From Paludibacteraceae bacterium (GTDB taxonomy: Bacteria > Bacteroidota > Bacteroidia > Bacteroidales > Paludibacteraceae): a DNA stretch of 31,090 nt. The position numbers and the translations under genes were made by a program. The stretch spans positions 1 to 31,090 of the forward strand of contig JAKSMY010000022.1 in NCBI GenBank assembly GCA_024400275.1, read 5' to 3'. The notes beneath the pieces were generated by a model. That model was not told the origin of the DNA. It worked only from the letters and a program-made list of their open reading frames with translations, and made no database searches. Shown in pieces: positions 1 through 7,294 of the stretch (position 1 is its first letter; each line of letters opens with the position of its first letter).

Positions 1-24
1 TAGAACCATAAAACAATAAACGAT

Positions 25-417
25 ATGAAACGCAAGAGTTTTCTTTTATTTGTGGCTTTGGTAGCCGCTACGCTATTGAATAATGTTCCTGTTTGTGCTG
101 CCGATTTTGTAACAGACGCTATCTATGTCAAGAATGCTGACGTAGAACAGTGTTTCCGTTTTACGGTTAAACCTACGGTAACGTATAGTATGAATGAGGT
201 AAGTGTCTTTGTGAATGGTGTATGCGAACTGACTCTTCCTATTGGACCGGACGTGATTATACGTTTAGGCGCCTATAAAAAGGATACCGATATAGATGAG
301 ATTTTTGTCATGAATCCTGACCAAAACGACAATAAAGTAGGTAAGTACCTCTATCGTGGACAAGTCATCATTGTAGAAAGCGATAAAACCTACAATGCTT
401 TAGGAACATTTCGCTAA
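25..417 (+). CDS. Small secreted protein of unknown function
   Basis: The product is 130 residues long. It begins with a clear Sec signal peptide: basic MKRK, a hydrophobic stretch to about residue 22, and a likely cleavage after VCAA near residue 26. The mature part is about 105 residues, predicted beta-rich, with two cysteines (in EQCF and GVCEL). It contains short alternating hydrophobic strands and no catalytic motif that I recognise. Only 24 nt of AT-rich sequence precede the ATG in this window, so any promoter lies outside. The gene is followed by a strong hairpin at 462-497 and converges on the bat operon. I do not recognise a family. The reading frame is convincing because it combines a signal peptide, a terminator and an AT-rich start context. 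Confidence 0.75.
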   Translation: MKRKSFLLFVALVAATLLNNVPVCAADFVTDAIYVKNADVEQCFRFTVKPTVTYSMNEVSVFVNGVCELTLPIGPDVIIRLGAYKKDTDIDEIFVMNPDQNDNKVGKYLYRGQVIIVESDKTYNALGTFR

Positions 418-461
418 TAGGAACGGGCGGAGCCTTAAAATAACGGCACAAAATGCCTAAC

Positions 462-497
462 AGTAAACCGCACTCCTTCATAGGGGTGCGGTTTACT
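462..497. terminator. Strong hairpin terminator between convergent genes
   Basis: An inverted repeat forms a 15-bp stem (462-476 with 483-497, one T.G wobble) closed by the six-base loop TTCATA. The arms read AGTAAACCGCAC... and ...GTGCGGTTTACT. It lies 45 nt after the 25-417 stop codon and about 107 nt past the end of the opposing bat operon. It could therefore serve both strands. There is no long T tract on either side. Confidence 0.75.
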
Positions 498-515
498 ATG
501 CCTTCCTTTGCTCTC

Positions 516-543
516 CGTTCACCGTTCGTTCACCGTTCGTTCA
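516..543. repeat. 11-bp tandem repeat (CGTTCACCGTT)
   Basis: Two perfect 11-bp units (516-526, 527-537) are followed by a partial third (538-543). The array lies in the non-coding gap between convergent transcription units. A second 11-bp array of different sequence is found at 22163-22195. Confidence 0.7.
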
Positions 544-603
544 AGACTCTTCTCTAACTGTGCTGCGGTGCTACGGGGAAAAATGAGGGAAATCGTGAAT
601 TTT

Positions 604-1776
604 CTATTCAATCATTTCAACGATACGTTTAACGCAGGCTTTGGCCTCCTTGAGGTCTTTACCCATTGACTTGGAAGCGTCCAAGAGGAAAACACAATAG
701 GTGTTGGGACGGGTAACCGATTCTTTGGTGTATTCGGTGTTCTGCTGCCATACAGAGCCGTTTTTATACTCCTGAACAGTCTGGTCGGGCAGGAAAAGTT
801 TGCCATCTTTTTTGGAACGGAGGTCCGGAAGAACAAAAAAGACATTCTCGGCATGATAATCATTCAACTGTGATTTGAGGTCAAGATGGTTGAGACAGAA
901 ATAACGTGTGTCCGTCTGGTCTGCCGAAATACCGGTCAGTTTGACATCAACCAATTTATATTCGCTGATTCCCGAGCGTTTGAGTGTCCCCTCGATTTGT
1001 GCTTTTTCCCCGCGCTGGTTGGAAATAGTCATACGAATCACTTTGCCTTCAAAATCTTTTGCGACGCGGAACATATATTCGGAGTGAAGGAACTCGTCCT
1101 CCAACTGATTGTATATATCGTCAAAGGAAGAATGTATATTCACCTCCGGCACATTTTTTCGTGTGCTATATCGGAAGCAGTCAAATTGTTCGCGCAAGTA
1201 TTTGTCAAAGGCTTCGTCGGTCATTTTATTATTTTGCTGCACTTGCTGCAAGTCCTGTCCTTTCAATACCATAGGATAAACCGTCAGGTGGTTCTTGCTC
1301 AGTCCCATTGCATTCTTCAAACGCCGGGCAATACGTTTTTGATATTGTTCGGGTTTGGTAACAAAGACCGCCTGTTTGTGGTTATGAGCCACTTTGACCG
1401 ATGCGTTATCCAACCCGTCTGAGATAAGGAAGATATAATACAACGTCTGCGGGTCGTATTTGACTTCCTTACGACGGACATAGCGCAGGCGATCAATGGC
1501 GACATCGGTGGCATAGTACAGTGCCGTATTGTCATTGGTAGTCACTTTATCCACTTCCTGCAAGAACGTGGCATCGTCTTCCAACAAGTCAATCGTGGAA
1601 CCTTGCGGGCACCAATTCTTAAATCCTCCTTCCCGCACGGAATAGGAAGGTTCAATGTCCGAACTGAATCCGATAAAATCGGCTTTTGCCATCGATTTAT
1701 GTACTTGACAGGAAGATAATCCGATGCACAATGCACAATGCACAATGCTCAATGCGATAATAGAATAGTGTTTCAT
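604..1776 (-). CDS. Lipoprotein with apparently permuted vWA domain, last gene of the bat operon
   Basis: The product is 390 residues from the ATG at 1776. The open frame extends 14 codons further, but 1776 places a lipoprotein signal at the N-terminus with lipobox LSSC and Cys23. vWA-like sequence is clear but in unusual order. The first part (about residues 31-125) holds the strand FIGFSSD, NTALYYATD with the metal-site Thr (Thr84), and YIFLISDGLDN with the acidic third site (about Asp120). The DxSxS motif, FLLDASKSM at 366-370, comes only 20 residues before the stop, followed by one helix. Joining the C-terminus to residue 31 would give a normal vWA fold, so a circular permutation is inferred. 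Residues about 200-350 are an insert-like beta region. The gene follows batE by 80 nt and fits as an extra periplasmic or outer-membrane-anchored vWA partner. The stretch 1777-1856 holds no gene and no clear promoter. Confidence 0.85.
   Translation of the reverse strand: MKHYSIIALSIVHCALCIGLSSCQVHKSMAKADFIGFSSDIEPSYSVREGGFKNWCPQGSTIDLLEDDATFLQEVDKVTTNDNTALYYATDVAIDRLRYVRRKEVKYDPQTLYYIFLISDGLDNASVKVAHNHKQAVFVTKPEQYQKRIARRLKNAMGLSKNHLTVYPMVLKGQDLQQVQQNNKMTDEAFDKYLREQFDCFRYSTRKNVPEVNIHSSFDDIYNQLEDEFLHSEYMFRVAKDFEGKVIRMTISNQRGEKAQIEGTLKRSGISEYKLVDVKLTGISADQTDTRYFCLNHLDLKSQLNDYHAENVFFVLPDLRSKKDGKLFLPDQTVQEYKNGSVWQQNTEYTKESVTRPNTYCVFLLDASKSMGKDLKEAKACVKRIVEMIE
1724..1755. repeat. Heptamer tandem repeat inside a signal-peptide coding region
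   Basis: Units of 7 bp (ATGCACA on +) occur three times perfectly, then ATGCTCA and a partial unit. On the coding (-) strand the unit is TGTGCAT. The array encodes residues 8-18 of the lipoprotein signal, including IVHCALCI. Confidence 0.8.
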
Positions 1777-1856
1777 ATAGTTATAATTTTTAGAGTATAG
1801 ACCGTTCGCTGCGCTCACTGATGGAGTATAGAGTTTGGACTGTCCTTATTCCTTTC

Positions 1857-2585
1857 TTATATTCGTTCGAGGTTTTGCAGTTGGATCCAGCCTTGGTAAT
1901 TGCCGACCGTGATGTTGCACCACTCGCCTAATGTCTCTGTTATGCTAACTTTGGTGCCCTCGTGAATGGTAAATAACTCCGTGCCGCTACGGTCGGGAGA
2001 CGCTTTGGCATTGACAACGCCTTGGGTAATGATAGCCTCTTCCCGCATGGTGTCGCGCCGATGAAGCGAGTCGGCAAAGCAGAAAGAGAAGATAGCCATA
2101 ACCAACATAATGACTGCCAGAGAAAAACCCGTTTTGCGAACGACAGGTTCTCCCGATAACAAGAAAAGCAGCAGGCACACTACGAACAGGAAGAAAGTCG
2201 ATAGACTAATTATTATCCATGTGTTCTCGCGCAGAAGATTACGCGTGTCAGTCATTACCGTACTGAGGAAAAAGGCGCGATTGTCGGCTATATTATCCGT
2301 GATACGTGATTCGGCAAAACGCAGGTTATAGCGCGTGTCACGATTGGTCGGGTCCAAACGCAAACTGCGTTCGTATGCCAAGATAGACTGTGCCAGTTCC
2401 CCTTGTTTGAAATAGGCATTCCCCAAGTTATAATAGGCGACAGCACTTGGTTGTTCCGCCACCAATTGTTCGTACAAAGCGGCAGCCTCGGCATATTCAC
2501 CGGCTGCATAGAGGTCGTTTGCTTCCGAAGCAAACAGACAACAGATAACAGATAATAGATAACAAGTTATTATGAGACGTTTCAT
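1857..2585 (-). CDS. batE: BatE: TPR, two-TM and SH3-like aerotolerance protein
   Basis: The chosen start at 2585 gives 242 residues beginning MKRLIITCYLL, a good signal peptide. The longer frame from 2609 would add eight residues and overlap batD. From 2585 the gap to the batD stop is 4 nt. Domain order: TPR pair (about 22-90, with YYNLGNAYFKQG and a second helical pair around YERSLRLDP), two transmembrane helices (about 123-143 and 153-171), and a bacterial SH3-like domain (about 186-240, with VNAKASPDRSG and GWIQLQN). This TPR-TM-SH3 order is typical of BatE in Bacteroidota. The family is tied to aerotolerance and envelope stress in Bacteroides fragilis, but its biochemical role is not established. 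It is a likely scaffold in the Bat complex. Confidence 0.92.
   Translation of the reverse strand: MKRLIITCYLLSVICCLFASEANDLYAAGEYAEAAALYEQLVAEQPSAVAYYNLGNAYFKQGELAQSILAYERSLRLDPTNRDTRYNLRFAESRITDNIADNRAFFLSTVMTDTRNLLRENTWIIISLSTFFLFVVCLLLFLLSGEPVVRKTGFSLAVIMLVMAIFSFCFADSLHRRDTMREEAIITQGVVNAKASPDRSGTELFTIHEGTKVSITETLGEWCNITVGNYQGWIQLQNLERI
2535..2562. repeat. Heptamer tandem repeat inside batE signal-peptide coding region
   Basis: Four 7-bp units (CAGACAA, CAGATAA, CAGATAA, TAGATAA on +) encode the hydrophobic core LLSVICCL of the BatE signal peptide. The same unit type recurs in the batD signal-peptide region. Confidence 0.8.
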
Positions 2586-2589
2586 AGGG

Positions 2590-4449
2590 CTAAATCTTTT
2601 GATTTTCAAGTTGGTTAATTATATTGGATGTGGCTTCATACAAAGCCTGCTTTTCTGCTCCCGATGTAGGCGCATAGCGGGCAAATTCGGCAGTAGAGAG
2701 GACATCAGCCACTTGTTTAATCAAATCATCTGATATGCCTTTGTTCCGTAACAGTTCGGCTATATTATCCTTCGTGAGGTCAGCAGTGGGAATACTGAGA
2801 CGGTCACTGAGATACGAGAACGAAGCCTTTTCTATCTCGGCATAGAACGCTTGGCTGTCTCCACTCAACAGTTGTTGAGCAGTTTTGAGACGTTTTTGTG
2901 CCACCTTGTTGGCGCGTTTATACCGCATTTTGGTCATGTCGGCATTCTCTCGCCTGAACTTGCGATATAGGAAGTAGAGGATAAGGGAAATAATCAGCAT
3001 AACTAAATCAATTAACAGAATTTGTTTCGGAGTAATATTTGCGTCCTGTCGAGGACTTGCGGTTTGCGGCTCGGAGGTGCTGATATAGCGTATATCAGAT
3101 CCCAATTCTTTGATATTCTCTTTATTGACAGCCGTATATGTCTGTGCCGTCTCGTTGCTGCTTCCTGCGGTTTGACCCGGTGCCCTGCGTACATTGAGAG
3201 TATATTCCGGTGAAGAGAGGGTTTTGTATTGTCCCGATTGAATATCAAAGTAGGAGAAAGATACGGCAGGAACGGTATATTGTCCCGCTTCCCGCGGAAT
3301 AGCCAAATACTCAATGGTTTTCGTTCCTGCATATCCGCTACCGGAAACTTTGTAGTTGTTGGTTACTTTGGGGTCGTACGGCTCAAACCCTTCGGGCCAA
3401 TCCACAGAAGGTGTTTTAAGTAACTTCATATTGCCGCTGCCTTTGATGTCTATCTTGAGCGTGATGGCTTCATTGGCTTGGATATCCGTTGTGGAAATAG
3501 AAGGCACAAGTGTAAACTGTCCAACCCCGCCACTGAATCCGGCAGGTTTATTGCCGGGCAGGTTCTTCACGTGAACGGTAACAGCCGGAGCAGAGAGCAT
3601 GCGGCTGACGTTCTCGTACGTACCGAAGAAATCGTCAAAAATAGAGCGTGCCTGCCGGTGACTTTGCTCACGCAGAATAGCCTCGAACTGAGCCGCTTCA
3701 ATTTGCAAGTCTCCACTATGTTGGGGGTAGAGCAAATACGAAACCAGCGTTACGGCTTGGTAGTTGCGTCCGTTGTAATGTTCCAATTCAAACTGGCGTT
3801 CGCCTAATTCCAACTCCTGTTTCAGGAATCCTGTGCATTCCGGCAGACGTATATTATTCCCCATCTGTGCAAAATCCACTCCGGCTACATAAAGACGGTA
3901 ACTGAGTTGGAGTGCCTCTTGTTCATAAACAGTAGTTTTTGTAACGATTGGACGTACAAAGATATTCGAGCCTGCCGATTTGGACGTGGCGGGACTTCCG
4001 GAAGAGCCGGCGTTACCTGAATTGCCGGAGGAGCGACCTTGACCGGCTGCACTCTGTTGCGGCTCCTCGTCAGGTGGCAACACGGTGATACGCACACCAT
4101 TGGATGTGTATTTATCCCCGTCAACGGTAATGGTGGCAGGACCGATGGTAAAATCGCCTGGGTCCAATCCCATCAGCGTAAAGGTGTACGTCAGCGAAAA
4201 AGACGACGAACGTCTTCCGTTAACAAAACTTGTGGAAGACGATTGAGACGTGTAAGGCCCTGCCAAATAGTCAAACCCGTTGAAATCAGGGGCTTGCAAA
4301 TCCCGTGCCCGTTGGTTGACGGAATAAGTCAATTGGAAGGGCTTTCCAGCCACAACTTTGTTCGGTGCTTGTGCTCTAAACTCAACCTCGTCGGCAAACA
4401 CAGACGACAGATAACAGATAAAAGATAACAGATATAATAAACGTTTCAT
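2590..4449 (-). CDS. batD: BatD: membrane-anchored Ig-like aerotolerance protein
   Basis: The product is 619 residues. It has a signal peptide (about 1-19, cleavage near VFA-DE) and a large periplasmic beta-rich region with repeated Ig-like modules: FRAQAPNKVVAGKPFQLTY at the start, then IVTKTTVYEQEALQLSYRLY and ITLKIDIKGSGNMK later. A Gly/Ser-rich linker lies at about 132-160. One transmembrane helix (about 476-496) is followed by a helical cytoplasmic tail of about 120 residues. This is the usual 'oxygen tolerance' BatD layout. The C-terminal tail resembles the tail of the 7273-8181 product in predicted helices and in phrases such as LAD/EFARYAP versus LVKFAKWSA. It sits between batC and batE in a compact operon. 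Its molecular function is unknown. It is probably a structural partner presented to the periplasm. Confidence 0.92.
   Translation of the reverse strand: MKRLLYLLSFICYLSSVFADEVEFRAQAPNKVVAGKPFQLTYSVNQRARDLQAPDFNGFDYLAGPYTSQSSSTSFVNGRRSSSFSLTYTFTLMGLDPGDFTIGPATITVDGDKYTSNGVRITVLPPDEEPQQSAAGQGRSSGNSGNAGSSGSPATSKSAGSNIFVRPIVTKTTVYEQEALQLSYRLYVAGVDFAQMGNNIRLPECTGFLKQELELGERQFELEHYNGRNYQAVTLVSYLLYPQHSGDLQIEAAQFEAILREQSHRQARSIFDDFFGTYENVSRMLSAPAVTVHVKNLPGNKPAGFSGGVGQFTLVPSISTTDIQANEAITLKIDIKGSGNMKLLKTPSVDWPEGFEPYDPKVTNNYKVSGSGYAGTKTIEYLAIPREAGQYTVPAVSFSYFDIQSGQYKTLSSPEYTLNVRRAPGQTAGSSNETAQTYTAVNKENIKELGSDIRYISTSEPQTASPRQDANITPKQILLIDLVMLIISLILYFLYRKFRRENADMTKMRYKRANKVAQKRLKTAQQLLSGDSQAFYAEIEKASFSYLSDRLSIPTADLTKDNIAELLRNKGISDDLIKQVADVLSTAEFARYAPTSGAEKQALYEATSNIINQLENQKI
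4401..4435. repeat. Heptamer tandem repeat inside batD signal-peptide coding region
   Basis: Five 7-bp units (CAGACGA, CAGATAA, CAGATAA, AAGATAA, CAGATAT on +) encode most of the BatD signal-peptide core YLLSFICYLSS. The unit matches the one in the batE signal-peptide region. Confidence 0.8.
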
Positions 4450-4459
4450 ATTCGATAAA

Positions 4460-4473
4460 TTTTAAACTCTAAA
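4460..4473. repeat. Short heptamer repeat between batC and batD
   Basis: Two diverged 7-bp units (TTTTAAA, CTCTAAA) fill the 29-nt gap between the batD start and the batC stop. The unit resembles the CTTTAAA array at 21304-21331. Confidence 0.45.
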
Positions 4474-4478
4474 CTAAA

Positions 4479-5207
4479 TCACCAGTCTTTTTCTACACGG
4501 CGTTTCTGTCCTTGTACGCGTTGCATCTTATCTTGGGTGTCTTGTTCGTCTTGCTCAAGAGCTTGCAGAATCTGCTCTGCCGTTTCTTTGTCCATCTGAT
4601 TCTCTTGCTGCTGTTGCTGCTGATTTTGCTCTTGTTGCTGCTGTTGTTGATTTTGCTGTTGTTGCTGCTCTTGATTCTGTTGGTCCTGCTTTTGATCTTT
4701 TTGTTGTTGGTCCTGCTTTTGATTTTGTTGGTTCTGCTGCTGTTGCTGCATCATTTGCAGTGCCTTTATCAAGTTATATCGCGTTTCATCATCTTTCGGA
4801 TTGAGCCGTAACGCGTTTTCGTAGGCCTCAACCGCTTTATCAAACTTTTGTTGCCCATACAAGGCGTTGCCTAAATTATGGTACGCATAAGCGAGCCGTT
4901 CACGGTTTTTGACAGGAACGTCTTTTACGCGAGTAGCCCCTTTCCGCAATATCTCGGCAGCTTTGGCATATTCGGCTTCGGCTTCAGGGTATTTACTTTG
5001 ACGGAAAAGTGCATTGCCAAGATTATAATACCCTTCAAAGGACTTGTCATTGACTTCTAATCCCCGGCGGTAATCCACTTCTGCACCTGTAAAATCGGAG
5101 GCTTTGTAGTTGTTGTTTCCGCGACGGATATGGGGAGCTTCCTTTTGGGCGAACAATCCTATGCACAACGCACAATGTACGATACACAATATGAGTATTT
5201 TTTTCAT
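4479..5207 (-). CDS. batC: BatC: TPR protein with glutamine-rich tail
   Basis: The product is 242 residues. It has a signal peptide (about 1-20, MKKILILCIVHCALC, then FAQ). TPR motifs cover about 25-150, with FEGYYNLGNALFRQ and AYHNLGNALYGQQKFD, each followed by an AEYAKA or AYENAL helix. Residues about 151-204 are an almost pure Gln/Asn/Lys/Asp low-complexity tract (coordinates about 4596-4757), followed by a helical tail ending KDW. The ATG overlaps the batB stop as ATGA, so translation is probably coupled. An AAGGAG lies about 8 nt upstream of the ATG but inside the codons of the BatB C-terminus. The TPRs suggest a protein-interaction role in the Bat complex. The Gln-rich tract is probably a flexible linker. 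Confidence 0.92.
   Translation of the reverse strand: MKKILILCIVHCALCIGLFAQKEAPHIRRGNNNYKASDFTGAEVDYRRGLEVNDKSFEGYYNLGNALFRQSKYPEAEAEYAKAAEILRKGATRVKDVPVKNRERLAYAYHNLGNALYGQQKFDKAVEAYENALRLNPKDDETRYNLIKALQMMQQQQQNQQNQKQDQQQKDQKQDQQNQEQQQQQNQQQQQQEQNQQQQQQENQMDKETAEQILQALEQDEQDTQDKMQRVQGQKRRVEKDW
5161..5188. repeat. Degenerate heptamer repeat inside batC signal-peptide coding region
   Basis: Four diverged 7-bp units (ATGCACA, ACGCACA, ATGTACG, ATACACA on +) encode LCIVHCALCI of the BatC signal peptide. The unit is the one in the lipoprotein gene at 1724-1755, and both proteins share the string IVHCALCIGL. Confidence 0.7.
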
Positions 5208-6235
5208 GCTTTTCTCTCCTTAAATATATCTAACTTGGTTAATATATGGTTCTGACGGGCAAAGATGAAAAATTCACCTATCAGCAGTAATAATGCCAAG
5301 AGGGCAAATGTCTGATATTGCTCGTTGTAGTCGCTAAAGACTTCTGTTTCCAGTTCGCTGGTAGCCAAACGGCTAAGTTCTTTCTGTAATGCACGGGTAG
5401 CCGTGTTGGTATTGTCGCAATGAACATACATGCCTTTTCCTGCCTGTGCAATACTTTTACACATATCCTCGTTCAATCGTGATACTACTACATTGCCGTT
5501 GCGGTCTTTGCGGTAATCGGACGTTCCAGGAATAGGAAGAGGACTGCCTTCGGGTTTACCTATGCCCACCACGAATGTTTGTATTCCATTCTCCAAAGCC
5601 TGTTTGGCAGCCGATTCGGCATCGTCTTCGTGGTTCTCGCCATCGGTGATAAGAATGATACAGCGTCCTGCCTCATTGGGTTCTCCGAAGGAGCGTATGC
5701 CTGCCTGAATAGCAGAACCGATGGCAGTGCCTTGTGTCTGAATAAGGTCCGGCGTAATGCTATTGAGGAACATCTTGGCGGATACATAGTCGCAGGTGAT
5801 AGGTAACTGTACATAACTTTCTCCTGCAAAGACCACCAAACCGACTTTGTCGTCCACTAATTGGTCTATCAACTTGGACAATACTTGTTTGGCTCTTTCC
5901 AAACGGCACGGTGCCACGTCTTCGGCAAGCATTGAATTGGATATATCGAGGGCAATCATCACTTCGATACCCTGCCGTTGTATCTTTTCACTTTTTTGTC
6001 CGAATTGGGGACGTGCTGCGGCTAAAATCAGTAGCGCAAATGCCACCATCAAAAGGGAGAACTTGATTTTGGGACGCTTGTGCGAGGCATCGGGCATCAA
6101 TTCGGCAATTAGGGAAGGATCACCAAATTCTAACAGTTGGCGGCGTTTGTGACGCGTGTAGAGAATGAATGCCACCGCTAATACAGGGATTAGGGTAAGC
6201 AACCATAATATTTCTATGTCGGCAAATCTAAACAT
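5204..6235 (-). CDS. batB: BatB: membrane vWA-domain aerotolerance protein
   Basis: The product is 343 residues. An N-terminal transmembrane helix (about 8-26) and a second (about 58-74) precede the vWA domain, and a third helix lies near the C-terminus (about 310-327). The metal-ion-dependent adhesion site is complete: DISNS at 97-101, Thr170 in QGTAIG, and Asp198 in LITDGE. The phrase VVFAGESYVQLPIT is typical of BatA/BatB. The vWA domain is expected to bind partners through a divalent cation. The gene starts 9 nt after the batA stop and overlaps batC by 4 nt. BatA and BatB are paralogues and probably pair in the membrane. Confidence 0.95.
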   Translation of the reverse strand: MFRFADIEILWLLTLIPVLAVAFILYTRHKRRQLLEFGDPSLIAELMPDASHKRPKIKFSLLMVAFALLILAAARPQFGQKSEKIQRQGIEVMIALDISNSMLAEDVAPCRLERAKQVLSKLIDQLVDDKVGLVVFAGESYVQLPITCDYVSAKMFLNSITPDLIQTQGTAIGSAIQAGIRSFGEPNEAGRCIILITDGENHEDDAESAAKQALENGIQTFVVGIGKPEGSPLPIPGTSDYRKDRNGNVVVSRLNEDMCKSIAQAGKGMYVHCDNTNTATRALQKELSRLATSELETEVFSDYNEQYQTFALLALLLLIGEFFIFARQNHILTKLDIFKERKA

Positions 6236-6244
6236 ATAGCGTTA

Positions 6245-7231
6245 TCAATTAGCAATAGTACGAGTTACAAAATAACGGATAATAATTTCTAACAACAAGC
6301 ATGCCAAAGCGGCATAGAGAAAAACGGGGAAGTTTTCCGTTCGTTTGGAAAACTCTTTGACACGTATTTTGCTCTTTTCCAATTGGTCAATCTGCTCATA
6401 AATAGCTTTGAGCGATTTATTGTCGGTAGCGCGGAAGTATTCACCGCCCGTTTGTGCAGCAATCTGTTTGAGAGTTGATTCGTCAAATTCGTTTTGTATG
6501 GTGGTGTACTGCCGTCCGTAGGGTGTATCTACCTGAATACGGGCTTCTCCGTAAGATCCGACACCGATGGCATACACTCTGATACCGAATGTTTGGGCTA
6601 TTTGTGCAGCCGTCAGCGGGTCTATATCGCCCCGGTTATTGCTACCATCGGTGAGCAAGATGATAACTTTAGATTTGGTGGGACTATCTTTTATTCGATT
6701 GACGGCATTTGCCAGTCCGAGACCGATGGCTGTACCATCTTCTATCATTCCGAATTTAACGGACTGGAAGAGATTAACCAATACGGCGTGGTCAGTAGTC
6801 AAAGGACATTGCGTAAAACTCTCTCCGGCAAAGACTACCAGACCTATCTGGTCATTCGGGCGTGCCAAGACGAACTCTTCAGCCACGGCTTTGGCGGCAT
6901 CTAACCGGGTAGGGCGCAGGTCTTCGGCTTGCATAGTGCCGGATATATCGAGTGCCATCATAATGTCAATACCTTCGGTAGATTGAGAGGACCACCGATT
7001 ACTTAGTTGGGGACGTGCTAACGCCAAGGACAGCATCAAAACGGCTATAACACGCAGTCCAAATGGGACATGTATGAGATAAGTACGCCATGTCCGTGCG
7101 GACCGTGTAAGCGTTTCCGTAGAGGATAGGCTAACCGTTGCTTCCCAATTGCGTAACTGGTAGATATACCAGCCTATAATGGGGATAAGCAACAGCAATA
7201 AAAATAAATATGCAGGACTATGAAAGGTCAT
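6245..7231 (-). CDS. batA: BatA: membrane vWA-domain aerotolerance protein
   Basis: The product is 328 residues with the same plan as BatB: an N-terminal helix (about 6-24), a second helix (about 55-73), a vWA domain, and a C-terminal helix (about 307-325). The metal site reads DISGT at 95-99, so the second Ser of DxSxS is replaced by Thr. Thr167 (DGTAIG) and Asp195 (LLTDGS) complete it. VVFAGESFTQCPLT matches the BatB strand. The gap upstream to the 7273-8181 gene is 41 nt and is filled by heptamer repeats. The gap to batB is 9 nt. It probably forms a membrane vWA pair with BatB, under the MoxR ATPase encoded first in the operon. Confidence 0.95.
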   Translation of the reverse strand: MTFHSPAYLFLLLLLIPIIGWYIYQLRNWEATVSLSSTETLTRSARTWRTYLIHVPFGLRVIAVLMLSLALARPQLSNRWSSQSTEGIDIMMALDISGTMQAEDLRPTRLDAAKAVAEEFVLARPNDQIGLVVFAGESFTQCPLTTDHAVLVNLFQSVKFGMIEDGTAIGLGLANAVNRIKDSPTKSKVIILLTDGSNNRGDIDPLTAAQIAQTFGIRVYAIGVGSYGEARIQVDTPYGRQYTTIQNEFDESTLKQIAAQTGGEYFRATDNKSLKAIYEQIDQLEKSKIRVKEFSKRTENFPVFLYAALACLLLEIIIRYFVTRTIAN

Positions 7232-7294
7232 GTTAGTTGATAGTTGATAGTTGACAATTGATAGTTGATAGTTTAGAGTTTAGAGGTTAGAGGT
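7232..7294. repeat. Heptamer tandem array spanning an intergenic gap and a gene end
   Basis: About nine 7-bp units run without break. They drift from GATAGTT-like (7239-7273) to TAGAGTT/TAGAGGT-like (7274-7294). The array fills the gap before batA and continues into the last seven codons of the upstream gene, where it encodes most of its C-terminal KPLTSKL. It is the longest such array in the window. Confidence 0.8.

Noticed and set aside
886..1422. 178-codon frame on + opposite the vWA lipoprotein
   Set aside because: Antisense to a gene with clear vWA motifs and lipobox. It has no domain and no plausible start region.
604..1776. Frameshifted or truncated ordinary vWA gene
   Set aside because: Downstream and upstream DNA does not continue a vWA domain in any frame, and both halves lie in one uninterrupted frame.
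2586..2609. Upstream start for batE at 2609
   Set aside because: It would overlap batD and put eight charged residues before the signal peptide. The ATG at 2585 fits better.
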